IMG/VR virus record: IMGVR_UViG_3300032116_000652
Span: 1-36,297 of that record
Source of the DNA: a virus
Length of the DNA stretch: 36,297 nt
Reading direction: 5' to 3' (one strand)
Shown: one piece after another, positions 1-6,915 of the stretch
How positions within the stretch are numbered: the first letter of the stretch is position 1
Layout of the letters: each line of letters opens with the position of its first letter
The notes under the pieces: generated by a model
The model's database searches: none
What the model was told of the DNA's origin: nothing
What the model saw: only the letters and a program-made list of their open reading frames with translations
Position numbers and translations under genes: made by a program

Positions 1-221
1 TCAAGATTCCAATCAGCGAGCAGTTCGCTCCACAACGCATCGTTAGGCTCAACTTCAAGTGCGCCGGTAGTTATCTGCCCTTCGCTGCCATCCCAAGCGA
101 TACCGGATTCCCACCCCGCCGGAGCGGGAGTCGCTTTGCGATCCGATCGTCGTAGCGCAGCGTCGAGCGCATCAGGGTCTTGACCGGGAATAGAGATTGC
201 GTCGTCATACGAACCGGTCAC
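1..221 (-). CDS. Unknown phage protein, N-terminal 73 residues only (runs off the left edge)
   Basis: An open frame starts at a GTG (219-221) that overlaps the TGA of the preceding gene by four bases (GTGA), the coupling used throughout this genome, and stays open to the window edge. The visible part begins MTGSYDDAISIPGQDPDALD and continues with a GWESGIAWDG...ITTGALE stretch and a WSELLADWNL stretch. A Trp-rich lead of this kind reminds me of leaders of large enzymes in some actinophages, but no catalytic motif is in view and I assign no function. Its position downstream of capsid genes would also allow a structural role. It is truncated by the window, not broken. Confidence 0.7.
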   Translation of the reverse strand, partial: MTGSYDDAISIPGQDPDALDAALRRSDRKATPAPAGWESGIAWDGSEGQITTGALEVEPNDALWSELLADWNL

Positions 222-505
222 GTGTACGCCTCATCAGGGCAAGAACATGAACGCCGTCGATGCCGACCAAGAGAGTCGGGGCGCAAGGAAATGCCAAGCG
301 TTTCCTTGACGGCAGCAATGATCGGGGCGTGATTTAGAGTATCAACGGGAAGGTTGATGTAACCGACGAGCCGGGTGCGGTATTCACCGGGATCAAGTTC
401 AAGCACTACTCGACCAACCGAGCATCCTCGTGAATACCATTGATTGCGATGCCCTTCGATGAGTGAGGCGAGAGCGTCGGCGTCCGGAGTTGGTGGTTTC
501 GTCAT
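218..505 (-). CDS. Hypothetical protein of the head/connector region
   Basis: The frame encodes about 95 residues from the ATG at 505 (MTKPPTPDADALASLIEG...). A longer reading from a TTG at 565 would overlap the jelly-roll gene by 17 bases and has no Shine-Dalgarno site, so I prefer the ATG, which has a modest GGTAAGA upstream. The middle is strand-rich (GRVVLELDPGEYRTRLVGYI) and the tail is basic and Cys/Arg-rich (RHRRRSCSC). Position directly after capsid, connector-like and jelly-roll genes suggests a small virion or head-completion protein, but I recognise no family. Confidence 0.6.
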   Translation of the reverse strand: MTKPPTPDADALASLIEGHRNQWYSRGCSVGRVVLELDPGEYRTRLVGYINLPVDTLNHAPIIAAVKETLGISLRPDSLGRHRRRSCSCPDEAYT

Positions 506-548
506 GAGATCTATTCTTACCGAAGTAATGATCTCACCGGGGTGATAG

Positions 549-1097
549 TCACCTGACAGCGCCAACCTGCGTAACCGTCAGGATCACGGATGGGACAGCC
601 GGTCTCGTTGGAGAACTGCTGGTCCCTTCGGATTTCAGCCGCATCGACGCATCGGGAGAGGACCACATGAGTTGAACGTATTGACCAGCGGTGAACGTGT
701 AAACGAAGTTCCATGCTGCAATGACTCGCTCATTGCTCCCTCGAAGGGTGAGGTCAGTCGCCGACCTCGGGACATCCGCTCCATCTGTCCGCAACCAAAT
801 CGTCACATCGTCAGGGCCGGCATCGGTCTTGTCGAGTTGCGCTGAGAACTGGACGTTGTATGTGCCGGGATTAGCGATCACGATCCGACTTGTCGGCGAG
901 CCGACAGACACCCCGAACGATTCTTCGGTGGTATTGAAGGTCATGGCGGTGGCGGTGTTGGCCGTGATCGTCTGAGTCGTTGAGTCAGAGAACACTCCGT
1001 AGTACCCGAAAGCAAAGCCGGTTTCGAGAGCATCGGTGGCGCTCTGCCAGTTGCCTTTGTCGGAGTTCTTGAAGAACTGCCGATCATCAAACGCCAT
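549..1097 (-). CDS. C1q/TNF-like jelly-roll structural protein
   Basis: 182 residues. After a short lead that contains FFKNSDKGNW, the protein has the alternating pattern of a C1q/TNF-type beta jelly roll: a Thr/Ala-rich strand region (TTQTITANTATAMTF, about 40-54), then SRIVIANPGTYNVQFSAQLDK (about 70-90, written here as separate strands IVIANPG and YNVQFSAQL), and a terminal VILTVTQVG strand. Proteins of this type in phages are usually virion surface or tail-associated proteins that form trimers and may contact the host surface. It lies two genes downstream of the major capsid gene, which fits a virion component. The family assignment comes from pattern recognition of the GTYNVQFS strand; a tail-fibre tip is an alternative. 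Confidence 0.65.
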   Translation of the reverse strand: MAFDDRQFFKNSDKGNWQSATDALETGFAFGYYGVFSDSTTQTITANTATAMTFNTTEESFGVSVGSPTSRIVIANPGTYNVQFSAQLDKTDAGPDDVTIWLRTDGADVPRSATDLTLRGSNERVIAAWNFVYTFTAGQYVQLMWSSPDASMRLKSEGTSSSPTRPAVPSVILTVTQVGAVR

Positions 1098-1118
1098 GAG
1101 AATCTCCGCCGGTAGTCA

Positions 1119-1358
1119 CTACGATGATGGGTTCTTCGTTGATGCCCGTTTCTTGACGGGCTTCTTTGCCGGCGTTGCCTTTACGGGCTCGACGACGGCT
1201 TGATCCTCAACGGGGATTGCTACGAGATAGCCACGATCAACGAGTTGAAACGCGTTACGCCATTCCGTAACGTCAACGATCTCGCCGGGATTCATGCGAA
1301 CCCCATCAGCGTCGAACGGACGACGAACTCGATGAGGGCCTACGGGTGCAACGGCCAC
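1119..1358 (-). CDS. Small connector-like protein with Lys/Ala-rich tail
   Basis: 79 residues starting at GTG with AAGGAG placed nine bases upstream. The N-terminal half (HRVRRPFDADGVRMNPGEIV followed by DVTEWRN and LVDRGYLVAI) resembles short phage proteins that carry a small beta domain, found between capsid and head-completion genes. The last 20 or so residues are basic and low-complexity (KKPVKKRASTKN) and may contact DNA. It follows the hairpin that closes the capsid gene. The head-tail connector role is inferred from position and size only. Confidence 0.65.
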   Translation of the reverse strand: MAVAPVGPHRVRRPFDADGVRMNPGEIVDVTEWRNAFQLVDRGYLVAIPVEDQAVVEPVKATPAKKPVKKRASTKNPSS

Positions 1359-1384
1359 TAGGACACTCCTTGTAAACAGACGAA

Positions 1385-1425
1385 TCTCCCGCCTACGCCG
1401 AGGGGATGGCAGCGTAGGCGGGAGA
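1385..1425 (-). terminator. 14-bp perfect hairpin after the major capsid gene
   Basis: Arms 1385-1398 (TCTCCCGCCTACGC) and 1412-1425 are perfectly complementary with a 13-base loop. In the direction of transcription the hairpin follows the capsid stop codon by 11 bases and is followed by a T-containing stretch (ATTCGTCTGTTT) rather than a clean U tract. It probably acts as a partial terminator or attenuator that lowers expression of the downstream connector genes relative to capsid. Confidence 0.75.
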
Positions 1426-1436
1426 GAATGTCAGGG

Positions 1437-2414
1437 TCAGGCTACGGCAGTACCGAAGAAGAACCCAAGGTCAGGTGCGGTCACCTTGTTGGCGAATGCA
1501 AGTTCGCCTTCAACGCGATCAGCCTTGAGGAACTCCATGCGGATGCGGCTAACGCCGATCGTTGCGCCAAGCCCACCGGAAACTCCACGCCATGCGAACG
1601 TGTAGCCAGCAGACGGAGTCATGAGGCCGGGGTTCGGTGCGGAGTAGGTAAGAAGGGCAGACTTGCCGGTGTTGAACGCGTAAGCGGCGGTTGCGCCTTC
1701 AGCGTTGGTTGCACGAACCGACGACGACACAAGGACACGCTCAACATCGAACAGGCGAGCCATGATGTCAGTTGTGATGACGTTCGAGGACGTGTACTTG
1801 ATACGGTCGACAAGGTCCGGGTGGTTACGCAACTTGCGGTACACCTGATAACCGAGGACGAGCGTGTTCGGCATAAAGCCGGTGGTGCCGAGAACGGTTT
1901 CCTTGCCGGCTTCGATGTCCTCAATGGGATCGGAGTTGGCGTAGTCGCTCCACTGCTTGAACTCGTTCGTCGAGGGGGTACCAGCAACGCCGGCCCAATC
2001 GGTTCCCCAAACGCCAGTCGTGATGAAGTCAGAAACAAACTGAACTTCTTGACGAAGAAGGAGTCGGGAGGTGACGAATTCGGTCGCTTCACGATCCGGG
2101 ACGAGCGGCGTGTCGCTGTTCGCACGGGTCTGATCGCCAACGTCCTTGTGGAAAGCCCACACGTCAGCGTTGTATGACGAGGTTGTCAGGTTGTAACCGG
2201 AGCCGGCGGACTCGGTTGCGTCTGCTCGACGCTGAGCCTCGTCACGGAACCAATCGTTCTTCGTGTAGACAAAGAACTTGTCTGACTTCTTGTCGACGGG
2301 GATCACCGGGAAAATCTTGTTCGCGATGAAGTTCTCTTGCGCCTGAAGATAAGCGATTGAGATGTTCGTCAACGGAGCGTCGACGTGAACCTGATTCAAG
2401 TTTGGCTGTGGCAT
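1437..2414 (-). CDS. Major capsid protein (HK97-type fold)
   Basis: 325 residues forming the capsid shell. The N-terminal part contains IANKIFPVIPVDKKSDKFFV then YTKNDWFRDEAQRRADATES, a pattern typical of one family of HK97-fold major capsid proteins in which a short N-arm leads to the E-loop and there is no long cleaved delta domain. The central spine-like region is about 190-260 and the C-terminus ends in short strands (GFFFGTAVA). Upstream neighbours are a decoration protein and a scaffold, the usual order. A strong hairpin follows the stop. Nothing is missing, and the length is normal for the family. Confidence 0.92.
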   Translation of the reverse strand: MPQPNLNQVHVDAPLTNISIAYLQAQENFIANKIFPVIPVDKKSDKFFVYTKNDWFRDEAQRRADATESAGSGYNLTTSSYNADVWAFHKDVGDQTRANSDTPLVPDREATEFVTSRLLLRQEVQFVSDFITTGVWGTDWAGVAGTPSTNEFKQWSDYANSDPIEDIEAGKETVLGTTGFMPNTLVLGYQVYRKLRNHPDLVDRIKYTSSNVITTDIMARLFDVERVLVSSSVRATNAEGATAAYAFNTGKSALLTYSAPNPGLMTPSAGYTFAWRGVSGGLGATIGVSRIRMEFLKADRVEGELAFANKVTAPDLGFFFGTAVA

Positions 2415-2428
2415 TAGTCAGTCTCCGA

Positions 2429-2827
2429 TCACGCAGCGCGACTTGGCGCAGCGCAGTTGACGATTGCGGACATGATGTCGCCCGATGCAGCACTCGAAAG
2501 TGGCGAGGCAACAACATACTTGGTGGTATCGGTGCCGGCGGCAAGCGGAGTTGCGGTGCCGGTCGAGGTTGTACCGAGCAAGAAATGAGTCCCTTGCGTG
2601 ATGGTTGCACCAGCCTTCAATTTGGTGCCACCTACCACAAGGATTTCGGCTTCCTGTCCGGAGGTCGGTGCGTTCTGAAGAACACCAATCGGGATGTCAG
2701 TTGCTGCTGCAACGGCGACGACCTGATTGCTGGAGTTCTGCTTCACGAATGTGTACTGGAGCGCCGAAAGATCAGCGCCAGCGACGCGAGTGATCTTGAC
2801 GGCGTATGCGGAGATTTCGTATGCCAT
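2429..2827 (-). CDS. Capsid decoration (cement) protein, DUF2190-like
   Basis: 132 residues, small, Ala/Gly/Thr-rich and predicted to be all beta. The order of features matches DUF2190-type capsid cement proteins: an AVKITRVAGADLSALQYTFV opening, a DIPIGVLQNAP turn, EAEILVVGGTKLKAGATI strands and a terminal region that mentions TTKYVVASPLSSA. Such proteins bind the outside of the shell and stabilise it after expansion. The gene sits between scaffold and major capsid with only 14 bases before the capsid start, so it is made from the same transcript. Its family is fairly clear from the VLQN.P..G..A.I...G motif. Confidence 0.82.
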   Translation of the reverse strand: MAYEISAYAVKITRVAGADLSALQYTFVKQNSSNQVVAVAAATDIPIGVLQNAPTSGQEAEILVVGGTKLKAGATITQGTHFLLGTTSTGTATPLAAGTDTTKYVVASPLSSAASGDIMSAIVNCAAPSRAA

Positions 2828-2829
2828 GT

Positions 2830-3618
2830 TCAGGCACCCTTCTCGGTGAGGTGACGGAGATACAGTTCAGGGTTCTGCTCGGCGACCTTTACGAACGCCT
2901 GCTCGAACGTGGGTGAAATGCCGGCTTCAAGAGCCGACTTCGCTAGACCTTCCAGCGTCTCGTAGGCATCGCTACCTTCGGGACGACCGGCCTTGCCGAT
3001 CTCAGCGAAAATGCCAGCGCTTTCAGCCTGCGCGTTAGCGGCGGAAAGCACCGTCTCGACGGCACCGGCAAGGTCCGAATCAATGTCTGCGACCTTACGC
3101 AGCATCGGTCCAACCTCAGCGGCATCGATTGAAAGTGAAGTCCACTCGGCAGCCTTAGCGATAGCGGCCTCGTCGGCGCGTGCTGCACGCTCCTTGCGGA
3201 GTTCGTCTTCGGTTGCTGCTGCCTTGGCAAGTGCTTCAGTAACAGCGGCCTTCTGATCGTCGAACATCTTGCGAAGCGATTCGGGAACGGACTTCATCAG
3301 TTCGTCCTCGACATCTTCGACAGCAGGTTCGGTTTCAGCGTTGGCGTGGAGTGCCGCTTCAAGTTCGGCAATGCGCTCGTTCGCCTTGGCGAGTTCTTCG
3401 GCCAGCGTGTTGTCGACCTCAACCTCAATGGTTTCTTCAGGCATTGATGCCTCCGTGTTGTCGGGGTGGCCAGTAGCGGCCTTGATTGCGTCGAGGATTT
3501 CTTTTGCGTCGTTGGAGTCGGTCGCCTTCATGACCATCCATCCCTCACGAAGATGGGCTGGGTGGTCAACGCCGGATGTTTCCTCAATCGTCATACTTAC
3601 GAGTTTGGGCATCTTCAC
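2830..3618 (-). CDS. Capsid scaffolding protein
   Basis: 262 residues, acidic and Ala/Glu-rich with predicted coiled coil at about 72-98 (LAEELAKANERIAELEAALH) and again at about 115-160. The first 30 residues contain SGVDHPAHLREGWMVMK, a sequence like the core end seen in prohead protease-scaffold fusions, followed by a long linker and a C-terminal helix ending LYLRHLTEKGA. That combination, together with its place immediately before decoration and capsid genes, indicates the internal scaffold used for procapsid assembly. It could in part be a remnant of a protease-scaffold fusion; the active XkdF-type protease here is encoded 5 kb upstream. The start has GTAGGAGTG upstream and is the first gene behind the promoter at 3693-3720. 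Confidence 0.82.
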   Translation of the reverse strand: MKMPKLVSMTIEETSGVDHPAHLREGWMVMKATDSNDAKEILDAIKAATGHPDNTEASMPEETIEVEVDNTLAEELAKANERIAELEAALHANAETEPAVEDVEDELMKSVPESLRKMFDDQKAAVTEALAKAAATEDELRKERAARADEAAIAKAAEWTSLSIDAAEVGPMLRKVADIDSDLAGAVETVLSAANAQAESAGIFAEIGKAGRPEGSDAYETLEGLAKSALEAGISPTFEQAFVKVAEQNPELYLRHLTEKGA

Positions 3619-3663
3619 TCCTACAGCAGAGAACGAGCCGCCGGCGACGTTGCGGTTGCAACG

Positions 3664-3683
3664 CGAGACGACCCGGAGTCTCG
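3664..3683 (-). other. Small hairpin in the capsid operon leader
   Basis: A perfect 6-bp inverted repeat, CGAGAC (3664-3669) and GTCTCG (3678-3683), with an 8-base loop, lies just downstream of the predicted transcription start and 45 bases before the scaffold start codon. It may stabilise the 5' end of the capsid mRNA; it could equally be chance. Confidence 0.4.
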
Positions 3684-3692
3684 ACGACTGAA

Positions 3693-3720
3693 AGAGTATC
3701 AGCGACGAAACCTACGTCAA
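3693..3720 (-). promoter_or_regulatory. Sigma-70/SigA-type promoter for the scaffold-capsid operon
   Basis: Reading the minus strand, TTGACG (3720-3715) is followed after 16 bases by TACTCT (3698-3693). TTGAC is the canonical -35 and TACTCT fits the TAnnnT form of actinobacterial -10 boxes. Transcription would start near 3686, giving a leader of about 70 bases before the scaffold ATG at 3618. It is the best host-type promoter I can see in the window and stands between the endolysin gene and the capsid genes. Confidence 0.7.
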
Positions 3721-3758
3721 GCAATGGCATAGCGATCTAGATAATCGCGTTAGGACCT

Positions 3759-4514
3759 CTACGAGTTCTCAAAGAACTTGCGCATATCGTTTACCTTGAA
3801 CCAATCGCACCAAGGTCCACCACCGGGAACCGATTGCCACGATCCCCACAGTTCGCCATACGCTGCGAGTTGCACGACGAGGCGACCGTCTGCGGCTTGC
3901 TCAGCGAGCAGGTTCGAGCCGGAGATACCACCACGGAGTTCAACCCACGGGCCAATAGGTCCCTTCGGTGTTCCTGACCAGCAGCCAACAACTTGACCGC
4001 CTTCAGTCAAAGCGATGTATTCATCGCGTCCATCAACATTCTTGAAATGAAACATGGTCTTATCTTTCGTTGTGCTGGGGCTTGGGGTTGGGGCGATTGC
4101 ATATGGTGGTCGAGCGATCTCAGCCATGCCGCCACCATCAAACGGGAACCAAAGGTCTTTCACGCGTGACCCGTTGACATTGCCGTTTCTTGTCCACGCC
4201 CCGGATTCGGTCAATCCGATAATCATGGCGACGTGGTCGTATCCGCCCGGAGTTGATCCCCATTCAAACGCGACAAGATCGCCCGGTAGAGCGGTACGGA
4301 CATTGTACGAGTTGCGGCCTTGCGCTCGATAGTCATCGAAACACGCAGACACCCACGCATAACGAGTCGGGATGCCGCATGAGGAAAGCGCCATGCTTTG
4401 GAACGCCATACACCAAGCAGTTCCCCGGCTAAGGGGATACCAAGCCCAAGTCTCGTCGCCACCTTGATTGAGGCGAGCGCCTTCAAATGCAAGTACCTCG
4501 TCGGCGGTAGTCAT
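3759..4514 (-). CDS. Endolysin: CHAP amidase/endopeptidase plus C-terminal repeat (lectin-like) domain
   Basis: 251 residues. Residues about 10-125 form a CHAP domain: GTAWCMAFQS carries the catalytic Cys35, GYDHVAMIIG the catalytic His94, and RNGNVNG (109-115) the third polar residue. ALPGDLVAFEW before the His is the usual CHAP strand. A Pro/Ser/Thr-rich linker (about 140-152) joins it to a C-terminal module with a WSGTPKGPIGPW block and a GELWGSWQSVPGGGPW block, the repeated W..W pattern of PLL/tectonin-like beta-propeller lectin repeats, probably for cell-wall binding. It cleaves peptidoglycan for host lysis. There is no signal peptide, so release needs a holin; one-helix mini-proteins lie just upstream. 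The start overlaps the preceding stop (ATGA). Confidence 0.88.
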   Translation of the reverse strand: MTTADEVLAFEGARLNQGGDETWAWYPLSRGTAWCMAFQSMALSSCGIPTRYAWVSACFDDYRAQGRNSYNVRTALPGDLVAFEWGSTPGGYDHVAMIIGLTESGAWTRNGNVNGSRVKDLWFPFDGGGMAEIARPPYAIAPTPSPSTTKDKTMFHFKNVDGRDEYIALTEGGQVVGCWSGTPKGPIGPWVELRGGISGSNLLAEQAADGRLVVQLAAYGELWGSWQSVPGGGPWCDWFKVNDMRKFFENS

Positions 4515-4648
4515 GCTTCTACGCCTTCGAGGTTGGGGTGGGGCTCGCCGGGTGGCGGATCAAAGTGTGGGATTAGGCCGGCAGCGTCAGGGTTCGGAAT
4601 CGCATCGGTGTCGGCGTAATCAACTTCGGGTGATGGTTGATCGGTCAT
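4511..4648 (-). CDS. 45-residue acidic, proline-rich small protein
   Basis: An ATG at 4648 opens a 45-codon frame ending in a TGA that overlaps the endolysin start (ATGA). The product is acidic and Pro/Asp-rich (MTDQPSPEVDYADTDAIPNP, then FDPPPGEPHPNLEGVEA) and looks unstructured. The strict overlap with the endolysin supports that it is translated, but there is no strong Shine-Dalgarno site. No function assigned. Confidence 0.55.
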   Translation of the reverse strand: MTDQPSPEVDYADTDAIPNPDAAGLIPHFDPPPGEPHPNLEGVEA

Positions 4649-4674
4649 GCAGCGAATGTATCACCATCAACGAT

Positions 4675-4767
4675 TCAGTAAACGGAGAAGATGTACCACG
4701 CCCATGTACCACTAAGAATCAAGATGGCGATAACGCTGACAAGTACCCAAAGGTTCTCAGTGTTCAC
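4675..4767 (-). CDS. 30-residue one-helix membrane mini-protein (holin candidate)
   Basis: A GTG start at 4767, with AGGA eight bases upstream, opens 30 codons ending TGA at 4675. Nearly the whole product is one hydrophobic helix: after MNTENL comes WVLVSVIAILILSGTWAWYI. It is too short for standard gene calling. It lies two genes before the CHAP endolysin, where phages commonly place holins, so it is a holin or pinholin-type candidate. Its very small size also allows a spanin-like or regulatory membrane peptide. Confidence 0.6.
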   Translation of the reverse strand: MNTENLWVLVSVIAILILSGTWAWYIFSVY

Positions 4768-4777
4768 GTTGCGAATC

Positions 4778-5086
4778 CTAGCCAACTTGCTGCTCTAGTT
4801 CTTCGTCGAGCCACCAATGCGGACCCCATAGTTCCGCCGGGTGATGACCGATAATGACGGCGGCCCGGTCTGCCCGTTCGACGGGAACGCCTTCGGCTCG
4901 CCATCTACGCAAAGTGCGTGGGCCGATGTGAAGGGTTTCGCAGATTTCCTTTTCCTTCACGCACATCTTCGAGTTTTCGCACCCGGAGCAATACCGGCAA
5001 CCCCCGTCGATGTGGATAGGCCGTCCGGTGATGGCAACGATCTTGTCTAGGAGCGGTTGCGCTGACAGTCGTGCGTTTGAGGTCAT
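4778..5086 (-). CDS. Cys-rich helix-turn-helix DNA-binding protein
   Basis: 102 residues. A Cys cluster (GGCRYCSGCENSKMC, with Cys30, 33, 36, 42, and Cys49 shortly after) precedes a MerR/Xis-like helix-turn-helix (EICETLHIGPRTLRRWRAEG, about 47-66). The C-terminus has Trp-rich PAELWGPHWW. The arrangement suggests a metal- or Fe-S-bound transcription regulator or a small excisionase-like factor. It is translationally coupled (ATGA) to the preceding gene. Family unknown. Confidence 0.7.
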   Translation of the reverse strand: MTSNARLSAQPLLDKIVAITGRPIHIDGGCRYCSGCENSKMCVKEKEICETLHIGPRTLRRWRAEGVPVERADRAAVIIGHHPAELWGPHWWLDEELEQQVG

Positions 5087-5277
5087 GGCGCTGTTTGTGC
5101 TGCTTCGATGAGGGCATCGAGCAGGACGATCGTGGTGCCTAGTGTGTCAATCGTTTCTTGCCGTACGTTCGGGTCAAGTGTTCCGCCGGCGGTGTCGTCC
5201 GTTAGAAGCCGAGCAAGTCTGTCTTGGCAGGCTCGACGAACTACGCGTAGAGAGAAAGGTGAAAGTTCAAGATTCAT
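5083..5277 (-). CDS. Small hypothetical helical protein
   Basis: 64 residues, predicted helical, with a basic N-terminal segment (SLRVVRRACQDRLARLLTDD) and a C-terminal helix (TLGTTIVLLDALIEAAQ). It ends in an ATGA overlap with the Cys-rich HTH gene downstream, which suggests the two are made in a fixed ratio. I do not recognise the family. Confidence 0.6.
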   Translation of the reverse strand: MNLELSPFSLRVVRRACQDRLARLLTDDTAGGTLDPNVRQETIDTLGTTIVLLDALIEAAQTAP

Positions 5278-5292
5278 TGTTATCCCCGTCTG

Positions 5293-5676
5293 TCAGTCTT
5301 CGTCCATAAACGAAACGTTGAGTGCTTCAATGAGATCATAGACAATCCAGCACAGCACCTTGCGCGCCATGTCCGTTAGCGTCTCGCCCTTCTCGGCGGC
5401 ACCTTCAATGCCCATCTCTGCTGCGTACTGATAAGCGCAAAGATCGGTGAAGACTCGCCAAACTTCATAATCAGAAACAGGCACGGTCGTCGAGGCTACG
5501 TCCCTCATTAGGTAACTGAAGTCGTCGTAGTCGTGACGGGTTTCTTCCCAAGTCTCGGCGATGTGGATTAGGAACTCTGCGCCGGGGCTTGTGTGGCCGT
5601 CGGGTTCGGCGATGTGCTCGACGAGTCGTTTGAGAATGAACGCCTTCTTGAGTTCGTCTTTCGTAAGTGTGCTCAT
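5293..5676 (-). CDS. Hypothetical acidic protein
   Basis: 127 residues, acidic and helical (MSTLTKDELKKAFILKRLVE at the start, VYDLIEALNVSFMDED at the end). A good AAGGAG stands nine bases before the ATG, preceded by the ACCACCACAA sequence seen before many starts in this genome. It opens a sub-operon behind the hairpin at 5719-5763. No family recognised. Confidence 0.7.
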   Translation of the reverse strand: MSTLTKDELKKAFILKRLVEHIAEPDGHTSPGAEFLIHIAETWEETRHDYDDFSYLMRDVASTTVPVSDYEVWRVFTDLCAYQYAAEMGIEGAAEKGETLTDMARKVLCWIVYDLIEALNVSFMDED

Positions 5677-5718
5677 AGTGTTGCTCCTTGTGGTGGTCGG
5701 CGGTGTAGCCGAAGGGTG

Positions 5719-5763
5719 GTAGAACGCTAGCGCGTGCGGCTAGCGGCGTTGCGGTGGTTCTAC
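5719..5763 (-). terminator. Nested inverted repeats between small-gene blocks
   Basis: An outer pair, GTAGAAC (5719-5725) and GTTCTAC (5757-5763), encloses an inner perfect pair, CGCTAGC (5725-5731) and GCTAGCG (5739-5745). The structure begins at the stop codon of the gene ending at 5760 and ends 43 bases before the next start. No U tract follows. It may be a terminator, an mRNA-processing site or a stability element. Confidence 0.5.
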
Positions 5764-5960
5764 GATTCGGTCGTCGAGCGAGCGCCGGCGATTAGGCGTT
5801 CGATGCCGGCCCAGTATTCGCCCTCTAGGGCTACGAGCCATTCCGGGGCCGGTACTACCGGCGGATAGGTTCTAGGACGCCTGAGGGCTACTGAGGGCTG
5901 CGTAGCGCCGGGGTTCGTAAGGTCGGGGCCGGCGCTAGCCGCTACACCATCCGGGCGCAC
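5760..5960 (-). CDS. Small hypothetical protein with Pro-rich start
   Basis: A GTG at 5960 has GGAGG seven bases upstream and overlaps the previous gene by 19 bases. The 66-residue product has a Pro/Ala-rich N-terminal half and a more protein-like end (PEWLVALEGEYWAGIERLIA). Its DNA is more GC-rich than its neighbours and full of CTAG/GCCGG runs like the intergenic elements, so part of the coding sequence may be derived from such a region. No family recognised. Confidence 0.5.
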   Translation of the reverse strand: MRPDGVAASAGPDLTNPGATQPSVALRRPRTYPPVVPAPEWLVALEGEYWAGIERLIAGARSTTES

Positions 5961-6244
5961 GAAACGACCTCCGGGTTGGCGACCATTACGTCATGTGGAT
6001 TGATGTCCTCGACCGGGACTCCGCAACAACCGGTCCATTCGTCATCGCCCATGAACACAAGCAAATGTGTCGTTGGAATTGAAAGTAGATTGCGGTCGAT
6101 TCGTTCATGCCGGGAACCGACCTGCACTTTCGCAACCTTCGAGTGCGGATGGATGTAGAGCAGGATTCCAACACGACCGTCCGGCATTCGAACTACTCGA
6201 CGATGACGGGCATCGGTGGGGCGAGGCTTGCGGGTCGCCGGCAT
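5942..6244 (-). CDS. Hypothetical protein with small beta-barrel-like core
   Basis: 100 residues from an ATG that overlaps the preceding membrane mini-gene by ATGA, with AGGCGA upstream. The frame could be read from 6496, but the longer N-terminus is a shadow of the mini-gene in another frame. The core RRVVRMPDGRVGILLYIHPH then KVAKVQVGSRHERI looks like an SH3/KOW-type barrel, and a later segment (MGDDEWTGCCGVPVEDINPH) has adjacent Cys residues. A nucleic-acid-binding role is possible, but I assign none. Confidence 0.65.
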   Translation of the reverse strand: MPATRKPRPTDARHRRVVRMPDGRVGILLYIHPHSKVAKVQVGSRHERIDRNLLSIPTTHLLVFMGDDEWTGCCGVPVEDINPHDVMVANPEVVSCARMV

Positions 6245-6390
6245 CACGTCGCCTTTAGCGTGGCAGCGCTGATTGCTCCAACCGCTACGCCGACGGCTAG
6301 CCCTACCGCTAGACCGAACGCAACAGCGACGGCCGCTGTAGTGCAACTGACGAGGATCAGTAGGAAGCGGGCTTGCCTTCGCCCGGTCAC
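6244..6390 (-). CDS. 48-residue Gly/Ala-zipper membrane mini-protein
   Basis: A GTG at 6390 overlaps the preceding TGA (GTGA), and the TGA at 6244 overlaps the next ATG (ATGA), so the frame is locked on both sides. After a basic MTGRRQAR the product is one long hydrophobic segment with small-residue heptads (AFGLAVGLAVGVAVGAIS), a glycine-zipper pattern known to drive helix packing in membranes. It is a second candidate for a holin or membrane effector of the lysis region. Confidence 0.65.
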   Translation of the reverse strand: MTGRRQARFLLILVSCTTAAVAVAFGLAVGLAVGVAVGAISAATLKAT

Positions 6391-6611
6391 GACAGGAACC
6401 TTCCGGGTGCGAGGTCGTCGAGCGTGTCAAGGAACTCGTCTTCGGCGAGGCCGGGTGGGAACTGTTCGAAGTCGGATAGAACCCAGTCGCCGGCATCGTT
6501 GCCGATGAGATGACGTTGCGATGGATGTCGTTTGTCTGCTTTGCGTTCGACCGCAGTCAATCCGGTTTCGGGGTCATAGGCGAAACGCCAATGCCGATAG
6601 GTGAAGATCAC
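6387..6611 (-). CDS. Hypothetical acidic protein (74 residues)
   Basis: The GTG at 6611 has AAAGGAGG six bases upstream, which decides the start; the longer reading from 6749 runs across a membrane mini-gene and is a shadow there. The product starts MIFTYRHWRFAYDPETGLTA, then a basic middle and an acidic end (LAEDEFLDTLDDLAPGRF). Coupled by GTGA to the next mini-gene. Family unknown. Confidence 0.6.
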   Translation of the reverse strand: MIFTYRHWRFAYDPETGLTAVERKADKRHPSQRHLIGNDAGDWVLSDFEQFPPGLAEDEFLDTLDDLAPGRFLS

Positions 6612-6712
6612 ATGCCCTCCTTTATGACGGCACGGACGGCGGCGATGATGACGGCCGCTGAGAATCCGCAGATAAGGATTTGGCTGCCACGGGTAATGAG
6701 CCAAGTCGTCAT
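6608..6712 (-). CDS. 34-residue one-helix membrane mini-protein
   Basis: The ATG at 6712 overlaps the stop of the zinc-motif gene (ATGA), and its own TGA overlaps the next GTG start. The product MTTWLITRGSQ continues with one transmembrane helix (ILICGFSAAVIIAAVRAVI) and a charged end. Both overlaps and the good downstream ribosome site support reality. Function unknown; a membrane peptide of the lysis or superinfection-exclusion type is possible. Confidence 0.6.
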   Translation of the reverse strand: MTTWLITRGSQILICGFSAAVIIAAVRAVIKEGM

Positions 6713-6915
6713 GCTCGCTCCATTCCACGGGCTCGACCACAGCGTTCATGGCAGATAACGGATTCGAAGTCGGCGTAACGGTCGGCGTAATGAAACATGT
6801 CTGCCTCCGGGATGCCGTCGGTGAACTCTTTGCCGCAGATTTCGCAGCAGGAGTCGTCGGAAGTCCAATACTTCTTGAACGGGTGATCGGTGGTGATACG
6901 GACTGCGGTAGTCAT
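6709..6915 (-). CDS. Small zinc-ribbon-like protein
   Basis: 68 residues. CCEICGKEF near residue 23 and a second pair in VICHERCGRARG near the C-terminus give a C-x2-C...C-x3-C arrangement suited to one zinc ion. No HNH catalytic residues are visible between them. The start has GAAGGAG upstream behind an ACCACCACAA stretch. A nucleic-acid-binding or adaptor role is likely but unproven. Confidence 0.6.
   Translation of the reverse strand: MTTAVRITTDHPFKKYWTSDDSCCEICGKEFTDGIPEADMFHYADRYADFESVICHERCGRARGMERA

Noticed and set aside
1428-2177. 249-codon frame on the plus strand across the capsid gene
   Set aside because: It is the antisense shadow of the major capsid gene, which is clearly homologous to HK97-type proteins; no ribosome site, and all real genes are on the minus strand.
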